Below, one piece after another: positions 25,655 to 32,594 of a stretch of DNA of 32,594 nucleotides. This DNA comes from Methanobrevibacter curvatus. Its GTDB lineage: Archaea; Methanobacteriota; Methanobacteria; Methanobacteriales; Methanobacteriaceae. The stretch covers positions 1 through 32,594 of the forward strand of contig NZ_LWMV01000072.1 in the NCBI RefSeq assembly GCF_001639295.1, read 5' to 3'. The number at the start of each line of letters is the position of its first letter. Within the stretch, counting starts at the first letter, position 1. The position numbers were made by a program, and so were the translations under genes. The notes beneath the pieces are model-generated. The model was not told where the DNA came from and ran no database searches. It saw only the letters and a program-made list of their open reading frames with translations.

Positions 25655-26953
25655 ATGGAAAAAGTAGAAAATATTATTGTTGGATCAGGTCCTGCAGGTA
25701 GATTAGCTGGATTAGAGCTTGGAAAATTAAAAAAAGAAGTCCTTTTAATCGAAAAAAAATACATTGCTGGGAATTGTTTAAATGAAGGCTGTATGGTTAT
25801 TTGTGCATTAAATGAAATAGCTAGATTTACAAATTCAAAAAAAAGGTATGAAAAATTAGGCATTTTAAAAGGAGAAATAGAATTAAACTATGAAGAAATT
25901 ACAAATAAAATAAAAGAAACACAGGCAATTATTAGAAAAATCCATGAAAAGGAAAATAAATCAATAGGAAATAAAGTAATTTTTAGTGAAGCAGAAGTCT
26001 TTGAAGACAATGTTTATGTAAATGGAGAAAGTTATGCCTTTGAAAATTTATTAATAGCTACTGGATCAAAACCAATTATCCCTAAAATTCCAGGAAATGA
26101 ATATGGGCTAACTAGCAAAGATATATTAAATATTAAAAAATTACCTAAAAAAATAAACATTATTGGAGCAGGTGAAATTGGAGTAGAACTCTCAAGTTTA
26201 TTTTCCTCATTTGGATGTGAGGTTAATCTAATTGCTAGAGGAGGAATATTAAAACATATGGACAAAGATTTAAAAAACTATGTTGAAAAAAAACTTTTAA
26301 AAGATGTTAATATCTATAAAAATTTAGAAGCAATTGAAATAAAAAAGAACAAAGTCATAACACAAAATGAAGAATTTGAAGGAAAAACATTAATAGCAAC
26401 AGGTAGAACTCCAAATTCCAAATTAGTTGAAGGTATTTTAGAATTAAATGAAGACAAATCAATTAAAGTTGATCCATTTATGAAAAGTTCTAAATCTAAT
26501 GTATATGCTGCAGGAGATGTGGTTGGAGGGATAAATTTAACTACTGTTGCTAGAAAGGAAGGAATTATAGCTGCAAGAAATATGGCAGGATATTCAACAA
26601 TTATGGATTATACTAACATACCTCTTGGACTAACATTAGACATGGATGCTAGTTATACTGAAATTTCGAGTGAAATAAGCAATAATAATGAAAATATTTC
26701 TATTCCTGGCTCAGCTGGTCCTGGTAGTTTCTGGAGAGTTTTAACAAGAGACACAGGTTTTTCAAAAATAGCTTACAATAAAATTACAGGAAAAATAGGT
26801 GGTGCATATTCTATATCACCGTCATCTGTCAGTGATATTTCATATTTTTCATATTTAATTGAACATGGAGATTTAGAAGACTTTAATGAAGAATTTATAG
26901 AAATTCACCCATCAACAAATGTTTTCCAACACCTAATTAATGCAATTCATTAA
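25655..26953 (+). CDS. FAD-dependent pyridine nucleotide-disulfide reductase, dihydrolipoyl dehydrogenase-like
   Basis: This 432-residue flavoprotein has an N-terminal FAD-binding GxGxxG (IVGSGPAGRLAG, about 8-19), the redox-active pair CLNEGC (about 41-46), a second Rossmann motif for NAD(P)H (IIGAGEIGVELSS, about 168-180), the FAD motif VYAAGDV and a C-terminal His in EIHPSTN. This is the layout of lipoamide dehydrogenase and mercuric reductase. No 2-oxoacid dehydrogenase subunits adjoin and methanogens generally lack those complexes. The disulfide substrate is therefore unknown; a coenzyme or small-molecule disulfide is possible. GTGAAAAA precedes ATG at 25655. Confidence 0.85.
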   Translation: MEKVENIIVGSGPAGRLAGLELGKLKKEVLLIEKKYIAGNCLNEGCMVICALNEIARFTNSKKRYEKLGILKGEIELNYEEITNKIKETQAIIRKIHEKENKSIGNKVIFSEAEVFEDNVYVNGESYAFENLLIATGSKPIIPKIPGNEYGLTSKDILNIKKLPKKINIIGAGEIGVELSSLFSSFGCEVNLIARGGILKHMDKDLKNYVEKKLLKDVNIYKNLEAIEIKKNKVITQNEEFEGKTLIATGRTPNSKLVEGILELNEDKSIKVDPFMKSSKSNVYAAGDVVGGINLTTVARKEGIIAARNMAGYSTIMDYTNIPLGLTLDMDASYTEISSEISNNNENISIPGSAGPGSFWRVLTRDTGFSKIAYNKITGKIGGAYSISPSSVSDISYFSYLIEHGDLEDFNEEFIEIHPSTNVFQHLINAIH

Positions 26954-27019
26954 AAAATAAGACGAATAAACTATAACAAGAAAAAAGATAAAAAATAAAA
27001 ATAATAAAGAAAAAAACAT

Positions 27020-28129
27020 TTAATTTTTTATTATATTATAAATAATATTAGCTATTTTTGAAGATGAATTAACCACTTCTTGACGATACTTATTAGAACA
27101 CTCTCTCATTTTATTTAAATTATTTATTTGAGTAATAATAGTTTGATTTAAATCTTCTAAATCAGATTCTATAACTGCACCGGGGAAAATAGCTTCAATA
27201 TTATGATATCTTCCATATTTCACCCTATTTAATGCAATGATAGGAAGTCCTAAAGCTATTGCTTCTTGAACCATTACTCCATCATCTGTTAAAATAGCCA
27301 AGTCAATAATTTCATATAAATCATTAAGCCAATCAATATAAGAAAGATTAATAATATTGTTTTCTTCTAAATATTTATTATATTCTTCTTTCAAAGGATA
27401 TCCTACAACAATTATATTAAAATCATTTGTAAACTTAGAAAAGTCATTTACTCCTTTTGCCATCATTTCAAAAAGAGAAGAACCAGAAGAAAAGAGAATG
27501 GTTTTTTTGTTTTTATCAAATTTATCTGGTAAATTTAAAAGTGCATTTTCTTTATTTCCTTTAAATTCTTTTATTTTTAATGGATAAAATGATTTGAATA
27601 CTTTTTTTCCTTTAACATTAAAAAATTCATTAGAATCATTGCTAGATATAGGATTAGAATTAGAATGCATATCATTATTATAAAGAGGAGATTCAGTTAG
27701 AGCTATTACTGAATTAAATTTTAAAGACAATTTACTGTCAACTGGAGTGTTAACAATTGAAATAGCTGGAGTTCTAGATATTTTTGAAGCTATTGAAGCT
27801 AAAACTGCTCCACCACCAATTATACCAACTACAATATCAGGTTTAAGTCTTTTTATTAAAAATATCCCTTTAAATATGGCTTTAACTAATTTTAATCCTG
27901 CAATTAGCTTAGTTTTTTTAGTAGAAGCATGACCACCTGATTGAGGAATATTTGTCCTATACCAGCTAAGGTTATTTTTTTTAAAAAGTAGTCCTGGAGC
28001 TTTAGAGTCTAAAGCAAATTCTACTTCAAAACCTAGTTTATTAAGAGCTTCAGCAGTATTTAATCCAATTACTGCATCACCACCCATTCCTCTTCCAGTG
28101 ACAATTAATAGAGCTTTCATTTTAGTCAT
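27020..28129 (-). CDS. MurG-like glycosyltransferase (GT28-type), probable cell-wall precursor enzyme
   Basis: This 369-residue GT-B glycosyltransferase resembles MurG. It has an N-terminal Gly-rich loop (GRGMGG), the VGIIGGGAVLASIASKISRTP segment like MurG's second Gly loop, ILFSSGSSLFEMMAKG and the donor-binding stretch LTDDGVMVQEAIALGLPIIAL. MurG adds GlcNAc to the lipid-linked wall precursor; here it would act on a pseudomurein intermediate, which is inference. The MraY-like gene lies about 900 bases upstream on the same strand, with only a nitroreductase between. ATG at 28129 or the inner ATG at 28120 are both possible starts. Confidence 0.75.
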   Translation of the reverse strand: MTKMKALLIVTGRGMGGDAVIGLNTAEALNKLGFEVEFALDSKAPGLLFKKNNLSWYRTNIPQSGGHASTKKTKLIAGLKLVKAIFKGIFLIKRLKPDIVVGIIGGGAVLASIASKISRTPAISIVNTPVDSKLSLKFNSVIALTESPLYNNDMHSNSNPISSNDSNEFFNVKGKKVFKSFYPLKIKEFKGNKENALLNLPDKFDKNKKTILFSSGSSLFEMMAKGVNDFSKFTNDFNIIVVGYPLKEEYNKYLEENNIINLSYIDWLNDLYEIIDLAILTDDGVMVQEAIALGLPIIALNRVKYGRYHNIEAIFPGAVIESDLEDLNQTIITQINNLNKMRECSNKYRQEVVNSSSKIANIIYNIIKN

Positions 28130-28163
28130 CTATAAACCAATCAATATTAAAAATAAAAAAAAG

Positions 28164-28712
28164 TCATTTAATCCAATTAAAAACGTTTTTATTTCTTTCA
28201 GGTCCATTAGAATTAGGTTTTACTTTATATCCTAAAGAAACACCATATAATGGAATATAATTTTCTGGAATATTTAACTTTGAGATATTTTTTTCATCTT
28301 CAAAATACCATGCAACTAATCCTAACCAACAGGAGCCTATATCTAAGGCCTCTGCAGCAAGAAGCATATTTTGAGTAGCGGCACCACAATCAGCTTCTAT
28401 ATTAGATCCTCCTTTTTTACCAGAAACTATTACTAAAGTAGGAGCATTATGAGTAATATTTCTATTAGAATTACCAATCATTTCAAAGAATTCATCTCCA
28501 GAATTCTTCATTAACTCGCGAGAAACCTCATCAATTTCAATAAGAAGATCTTTATCTTGAATGACAGTAAAATGCCAAGGTTGTTCTGCTCTTGCAGTAG
28601 GAGCCATTATTGCAGCATTTAATATCTTATTTAATTCATCATCTGTAAGTTGTTCTTCTTTATATTCTCTTATGCTTCTACGATTATTTATTGCTTCAAA
28701 TACATCAGCCAT
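28164..28712 (-). CDS. Nitroreductase-family flavoprotein
   Basis: This 182-residue FMN-dependent oxidoreductase of the nitroreductase family has the opening NNRRSIREYKEEQLTDDEL, APTARAEQPWHFTVI (FMN binding) and the C-terminal GSCWLGLVAWYF and IPLYGVSLGYK. Physiological substrates in anaerobic archaea are unknown. The start ATG 28712 follows TTGATAAA. Its promoter zone contains six 17-bp tandem repeats (28754-28855). It lies 34 bases before the MurG-like gene on the same strand, so co-transcription is likely. Confidence 0.9.
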   Translation of the reverse strand: MADVFEAINNRRSIREYKEEQLTDDELNKILNAAIMAPTARAEQPWHFTVIQDKDLLIEIDEVSRELMKNSGDEFFEMIGNSNRNITHNAPTLVIVSGKKGGSNIEADCGAATQNMLLAAEALDIGSCWLGLVAWYFEDEKNISKLNIPENYIPLYGVSLGYKVKPNSNGPERNKNVFNWIK

Positions 28713-28753
28713 TTTATCAATTCCATATAATTAAGTAATCTAATTTAAAATTT

Positions 28754-28855
28754 TAATATCTTCAATAATTTAATATTTTCAATACCTTAATATTTTCAAT
28801 AAGTTAATTTAATCAATAAGTTAATTTAATCAATACATTTTATATTTTCAACAAA
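28754..28855. repeat. Six 17-bp tandem repeats upstream of the nitroreductase gene
   Basis: Six consecutive 17-base units have consensus TAATATTTTCAATAAGT. The starts are 28754, 28771, 28788, 28805, 28822 and 28839, with one to a few differences each. The array starts 42 bases before the nitroreductase ATG. It may overlap the promoter, so changes in copy number could alter expression. Confidence 0.8.
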
Positions 28856-29058
28856 TTACTATTTTATAAATATATACTTTCTTTATTTATTTATAATTTT
28901 TTAAAGAATTTTTATTTAAAAAAAATAAAACAAATCTAAAAATAAAAATAATTTTATTAAAAAAGTAAAAAAAGTTGAAAAAATTGGAAAAATATGAAAA
29001 ATTGTTAAAAAAAATAAAAAAACAAACAAACATGAAAATATGAAAAATTACAAATCAC
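28856..29058. other. A-rich spacer upstream of the tandem repeats, downstream of the MraY-like gene
   Basis: No gene is seen. On the minus strand it is T-rich just after the MraY-like stop (about 28975-29040), which fits a T-tract terminator. Confidence 0.4.
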
Positions 29059-30102
29059 CTAATAATTGTCGAAAAAACTTGTTTTTTTGTATTTATCCCT
29101 AATTGCAAGAGTATTGTTTTTTGCATAAGGATTATATACAAGCCGTCTAAATCCTAGAATAATTAAAATAGGGTTTTTAACAATAAGTTGAGTATCTTTA
29201 AAAATTATTTTTCTAATTAAATCTCCTAAACCCCCTCCTGTTATAACATCCATTAAATAGTCCCCAAATTTAGGATAAGGGATTTTTAATTTTCTAGCAA
29301 AAAAAACTTTCAGGTTGTTTTTTCTGATAATAACTATTAAACAGCAAGTAATAAATGAAAGAATTAAAACTGCCCAAAATCCACCTAAGGCATAAAAAGT
29401 TATACCTAATGCTACTGCAAACGCATGATTTCCTACTTCTCCCATCATGATCATTCCAAAGAAGTCTAAAATACAGTATCCTAGACAAGCCGCTAATAAA
29501 ATTGCAGGAATATAAACTGGAGGAATTATAAAATCTAAAACATGCATAGAAGGAGTTTGAAGCATTATCATAGCTGCTAAAGATAAAAATGACATTAATA
29601 TAGCAACTACAGATGCTGAACCTGGTTGCATATCAGCAATGTTTAAAGGCTGAATTAAAAATGCGATTATAACTGCAGAAAGACCTATAAGAGGATAACC
29701 AACTATCATAATTGCCAATATTCCTATTCCTCTTAAAAGTTGACCCCATTCAATCGGCAAATCATATATTCTACGTCGTCCAATTAAATCATCACAAAAT
29801 GCTAATATTGTAATAATGAGAACTAAATTATTAAATGGATATGGAATAAAAAATATTAATAAAATAGCTGGAACTAAACCAAGTCCCCTAGGGGTTCCCA
29901 ACGGAAATAAATTTAACTTATCTAAGAAATTATCAATACCTAAATCAAATCGAGGGGTTCTCCCCCGCACATCAGTGTATAAATTACTTAAATAAATACG
30001 TTTAAGAATGTTTTGATTATTTAAAAATGTTAGAAGAACAAATAAAAAAGCTGTACCTATCAATGAATATACAAAGACATTGAAAATTTCTGATTGTATC
30101 AT
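29059..30102 (-). CDS. MraY-like phospho-sugar transferase, probable pseudomurein lipid-carrier enzyme
   Basis: This 347-residue multi-pass membrane protein of glycosyltransferase family 4 has motifs parallel to MraY. They are LGTPRGLG (68-75, like GTPTMGG), CDDLIG (103-108, the Asp pair), NIADMQPG (154-161, like NLTDGLDG) and MGEVGNH (220-226, like MGDTGS but with Glu222 for Asp). MraY moves a sugar phosphate from a UDP-precursor to a polyprenyl phosphate. Here the likely product is a lipid-linked pseudomurein precursor. The start at ATG 30102 is chosen because GGGGGTTAT precedes it; the longer frame adds 29 hydrophobic residues without a binding site. Confidence 0.82.
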   Translation of the reverse strand: MIQSEIFNVFVYSLIGTAFLFVLLTFLNNQNILKRIYLSNLYTDVRGRTPRFDLGIDNFLDKLNLFPLGTPRGLGLVPAILLIFFIPYPFNNLVLIITILAFCDDLIGRRRIYDLPIEWGQLLRGIGILAIMIVGYPLIGLSAVIIAFLIQPLNIADMQPGSASVVAILMSFLSLAAMIMLQTPSMHVLDFIIPPVYIPAILLAACLGYCILDFFGMIMMGEVGNHAFAVALGITFYALGGFWAVLILSFITCCLIVIIRKNNLKVFFARKLKIPYPKFGDYLMDVITGGGLGDLIRKIIFKDTQLIVKNPILIILGFRRLVYNPYAKNNTLAIRDKYKKTSFFDNY

Positions 30103-30469
30103 ATAACCCCCTAAATAAAAATATTTATTATTAACTAAATAAAATATTATTATTAATATTAATAAATATATTCTTAAAAAAAATAACAACAGAATTATAA
30201 AAAAAACTAAGCAAAAAAAAACTAAATCAAAAAACTAAATCAAAAAAACCATCCTAATTCTTATAAGTTATAACTATTTAAGTAAAATTAGATTTTTTTA
30301 ATATATAAATGTATGTGATAAGTATTTAATGATAAATATTATTATAAAATCATTATCAAAAGGTGTTCATAAACATTTCTTAAAAAAAAGTAGATATTTT
30401 CTAATAAATTGAGAAATTAAAAAATAATAGAAAAAATTATAAAAATTAAATAGTTTTAAGTGAAAATAT
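30103..30469. other. Spacer between the MraY-like and Pelota genes
   Basis: No gene is seen. Features are AACTAAATCAAAAAA-type direct repeats (about 30205-30247), a 10-bp palindrome, AGTTATAACT (30266-30275), and TATA-like stretches on the minus strand (about 30160-30174), which suit the MraY-like promoter. Confidence 0.45.
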
Positions 30470-31528
30470 TCATGTTGAATATCTTAAAATTGCTCCTATA
30501 CCTCCTAAAGAATCTAATTGTTTTCCTCCATCATGTTCACTACTAATAATCACTATATTTCCACCCATATTCTCAACAATATCCATAATTTCTTGATATT
30601 CACTATTTTTAACTAATTTATCCAAAATAAGTAATTTTTTAACTGCACCACTATTAGACGCTTCAAAACTTTCTTTTTTACCATAAGCCACACTATTTTT
30701 TCCTTTAGCTATTTCTTCTAATAATTCTTCAACTGCTGAAATCTCTATTGCAACAATGTTTTCTGATTTAATTTGTTCTAATTTTCCATTTTTTAAAATT
30801 TCTTGAATACCTACCCTTCCACCAGATCCAGTAGATTCAATAATAGACTTTTTAGCTATTTCTGGATATTTATTACTTAAAAATGAGAAAAAATTGTTTT
30901 TTTCAAAACCTGGACCAACAATAGCTATTGTGTTTATTTCATTAAACCTTAAAATAGCATCAACAATAGATTTATAAAAATTTTCAATGTCTTTCCCTCT
31001 ATTTTTATCAACAATCCTTTTTCCAGAAATATTTCCAATGATTGGTCCATAATATTCTAATCCAAATTGTCTAAGTAATCCTAGCTCTGCTGTGTCATCA
31101 TCAACAGAAACAACTAAAGCTTGAAGTTTTTTTGATGATTCAATTGCTTTTTCTAATCTTTTTAAATCCCATCGTGACCATTTATCTTTAACAATGCCAA
31201 TTGAGTTATTTAACTTAACTTCAATAGAATGGCTTGAGTTTAAAGGAATCAAATCTTCTGGACCCTTTTCTATTAATCCTGTAACTCTTAGTTTTCCTGT
31301 AAAAATATGAAAATTAACTGATTGAACTCTTATTCCTAAATGAAATGTTTTTTTAACCCCCCTATCACTTCTTAGTTTATCTCCAGTGGTATCTTGAATT
31401 CTTCGAACTGTTACTGCTGAAACATAGTCATTTTTATGAATAATATGGGATAAATGCCATAAATCATCCAATGTTTCTGGAATCAAGCTAATTTTTCCGA
31501 TTTTTTTATTTTCTTTAATAATTCTCAT
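30470..31528 (-). CDS. pelA: mRNA surveillance protein Pelota (Dom34)
   Basis: This 352-residue eRF1 paralogue rescues stalled ribosomes with aEF1A and ABCE1. Three domains are visible: the N-terminal Sm-like domain (about 1-130, with LIPETLDDLWHLSHII), a middle domain (about 131-265, with GPGFEKNNF and no GGQ motif, as expected for Pelota) and a C-terminal domain (about 266-352), which ends EHDGGKQLDSLGGIGAILRY. TTGATAAA precedes ATG at 31528. It is transcribed alone. Confidence 0.97.
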   Translation of the reverse strand: MRIIKENKKIGKISLIPETLDDLWHLSHIIHKNDYVSAVTVRRIQDTTGDKLRSDRGVKKTFHLGIRVQSVNFHIFTGKLRVTGLIEKGPEDLIPLNSSHSIEVKLNNSIGIVKDKWSRWDLKRLEKAIESSKKLQALVVSVDDDTAELGLLRQFGLEYYGPIIGNISGKRIVDKNRGKDIENFYKSIVDAILRFNEINTIAIVGPGFEKNNFFSFLSNKYPEIAKKSIIESTGSGGRVGIQEILKNGKLEQIKSENIVAIEISAVEELLEEIAKGKNSVAYGKKESFEASNSGAVKKLLILDKLVKNSEYQEIMDIVENMGGNIVIISSEHDGGKQLDSLGGIGAILRYST

Positions 31529-32117
31529 TTTATCAATAGATATTTTTAATTAAAAATATTATTACTAACAGCATATCAAATATGCAACATAAAACTATAT
31601 ATTTATTTACACAATAATGTTTTAATTTTGATTTTAATATAGTGGAATTTTTTATATATTAATTATTATCTTTTTGCTTTTGAAGTCTAAATATGAATAA
31701 TTTGCCTAATCGTGGCTTTTTATTCAAATCTGCCTAAATAGGTAAATTTTTGGGAAATTCATTGTTTCTTGCAAGATCAGTCTTTGTAATGAATATAATA
31801 ATTATAAAATAAGAATTATTAGCTTTCCTTTTTGTTTTATATATTATATTGATGAAAATTTTCTCTTTTTTGGATAGGAAATTCTATTTGTTTTCATCTT
31901 TTTTGTTCATGTTTTGCTTTTTTATTATAAATTAAAATATTTGCTTTTTTATTTATATATATTTTTCTATTTGATTTATTTAGGAACTTATTTATACATA
32001 GATAATTAATTTATTGATTAGTTGAGAACATTTTTTTGTTTTCATTTTTTAATTTTTAATTGGTTGTATTTTTTTCTCAGCTATTTCTTTTAAAAAATAT
32101 TATTATAAGTGATTTAA
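31529..32117. other. Leader region of the adhesin-like gene, T-rich on the plus strand
   Basis: No intact gene longer than about 30 codons is seen. 31681-31795 has coding-like G+C, with broken short frames on both strands. TATA-like stretches on the plus strand are at 31951-31962 and 31989-31998. The strand is markedly T-rich between 31840 and 32100, unlike the A-rich spacers elsewhere. It should hold the adhesin promoter and a long leader. Confidence 0.5.
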
Positions 32118-32171
32118 ATGGATGTAATTAATTTTAACATACAAAAATTCGTACACAGGGGGGGGGGGTGA
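32118..32171 (+). other. Upstream frame of the adhesin-like gene, closed by the 11-G tract
   Basis: ATG at 32118 follows AGTGAT (32108-32113) at ideal spacing. It encodes MDVINFNIQKFVHRGGG and then TGA at 32169-32171, directly after the G tract. With 9 or 12 G this frame would continue into the adhesin signal peptide. As written it is a 17-codon frame that overlaps the GTG at 32168 by GTGA, so coupling is also possible. Confidence 0.7.
32158..32168 (+). repeat. Homopolymeric 11-G tract at the start of the adhesin-like gene
   Basis: Eleven G in a row occur in a genome where G/C runs of this length are very rare. The tract lies between a well-supported start codon and a signal peptide, so a change of one base in length would change which frame is read. 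It is a candidate slipped-strand phase-variation element. Confidence 0.85.
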
Positions 32172-32594
32172 GAGCTGGAATTTTTCTTTTAATTTTAGTA
32201 TTTTTGCTTTCCCTTTCTTTCTCTGCAACTTCAGCAAGTAATATTGCTGTTAGTGGAGATTCTTTTGACGATATAAACAATGCTATTACTACTGCTAATT
32301 CTGGAGATTTTATTCAACTAGGTTCAAACACTTTTAAAAGTAATGGTTCGGGAATTAGAATAACTACGGAAAATTTAACTTTTATTGGTGCTTCCCCTAA
32401 TAACCCTGCAACAGTATCTGGAGAAAATATCAGCAGAATTTTCTTGATTAATGCAACAACCACCACGTTTAAATACATTAACTTTATCAATGGTAATGGT
32501 AATGGCACTACGGGAACAGCCATTCTCACTTATTCTAAAATTATTGTTGAAAACTGCACTTTTTCAGATAACATTGGAGAAAGCGGAGCAACCA
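32168..32594 (+). CDS. Adhesin-like secreted beta-helix protein, partial (5' end)
   Basis: The frame from GTG 32168 stays open to the window end (142 codons). It begins with a signal peptide: VRAG, then the hydrophobic IFLLILVFLLSLSFS, with a likely cleavage after ATSA. The mature part has repeated strand-turn units, such as GDFIQLGSNTF, ENLTFIGASPNNPATVSG, TTFKYINFINGNGNG and KIIVENCTFSDNIGESG. These are typical of right-handed beta-helix adhesin-like proteins that Methanobrevibacter carries in large families and displays on the surface. The true start is probably the in-frame ATG 32118 when the G tract has 9 or 12 bases. The binding target is unknown. Confidence 0.85.
   Translation, partial: MRAGIFLLILVFLLSLSFSATSASNIAVSGDSFDDINNAITTANSGDFIQLGSNTFKSNGSGIRITTENLTFIGASPNNPATVSGENISRIFLINATTTTFKYINFINGNGNGTTGTAILTYSKIIVENCTFSDNIGESGAT

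Noticed and set aside
28754-28855. 17-bp repeats considered as CRISPR or origin iterons.
   Set aside because: No spacers for CRISPR, and no Orc1/Cdc6 gene nearby to support an origin.
29294-30189. N-terminal extension of the MraY-like protein (29 extra residues) and an inner 64-codon frame.
   Set aside because: The extension has no binding site, while ATG 30102 has GGGGGTTAT; the inner frame is a same-strand frame-shifted shadow.
31852-31935. 27-codon hydrophobic frame in the adhesin leader (MKIFSFLDRKFY...).
   Set aside because: T-rich DNA gives Phe/Leu-rich frames by chance and no good binding site precedes it.
32314-32529. 71-codon minus-strand frame inside the adhesin-like gene.
   Set aside because: It is a shadow of the beta-helix coding strand, with no binding site or family.

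Overview
The window is very AT-rich, with intergenic DNA that is almost pure A/T. It reads as a chromosomal segment of a pseudomurein-walled methanogen of the order Methanobacteriales, most likely a Methanobrevibacter-like species. The evidence is archaeal information-processing genes (TFE, Spt5, SecE, stalk proteins P0/P1, Pelota), methanogen-type metabolic genes (FBP aldolase/phosphatase, a CofE-like protein, ACT regulator, HypC), MraY-like and MurG-like wall enzymes, and the start of a secreted beta-helix adhesin-like protein. Ribosome binding sites of the GGTGAT/GGAGG type precede most genes. Genus and species are inference.

Layout. 1-847: gene-poor, with a possible gene remnant and a 53-residue membrane protein. 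848-1945 (-): FBP aldolase/phosphatase. 2544-3317 (+): a glutaredoxin-like protein and a ferredoxin:disulfide reductase-rubredoxin fusion. 3634-5479 (-): an ASCH-TPR protein and a radical SAM activase. 5601-11781 (-): HisC, gamma carbonic anhydrase-like protein, GlmU, GlmM and ApgM. 12407-16840 (-): P1, P0, L1, L11, Spt5, SecE and HypC. 17021-22665 (-): ACT regulator, tRNA-Ile(GAT), MIP18-type Fe-S protein, ArcS-like protein, HD hydrolase, TFE and CofE-like protein. 22946-26953 (+): pyruvate-kinase-C-like protein, FtsZ and a flavoprotein disulfide reductase. 27020-31528 (-): MurG-like enzyme, nitroreductase, MraY-like enzyme and Pelota. 32118-32594 (+): the start of an adhesin-like gene that runs off the window.

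How the genes may work together. FBP aldolase/phosphatase and ApgM serve gluconeogenesis. GlmM and GlmU convert glucosamine-6-phosphate to UDP-GlcNAc. The MraY-like and MurG-like enzymes would use UDP-sugars for lipid-linked pseudomurein precursors, and FtsZ drives division. A second theme is expression: the secE-spt5-L11-L1-P0-P1 block in standard order but broken by long spacers, plus TFE, Pelota, tRNA-Ile and archaeosine synthesis.

The most interesting signal is an 11-G homopolymer (32158-32168) between a well-supported ATG (32118) and the signal peptide of the adhesin-like protein. With 11 G the ATG frame hits TGA directly after the tract; with 9 or 12 G it would run into the signal peptide. 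This looks like a slipped-strand phase-variation switch for an archaeal surface protein, apparently in the OFF or translationally coupled state here. Other items worth attention are six 17-bp tandem repeats before the nitroreductase gene, a perfect 18-bp palindrome next to the L1 ribosome binding site, tandem hairpin repeats after the ASCH-TPR gene, and an Asp-to-Glu change in the MraY-like active site.
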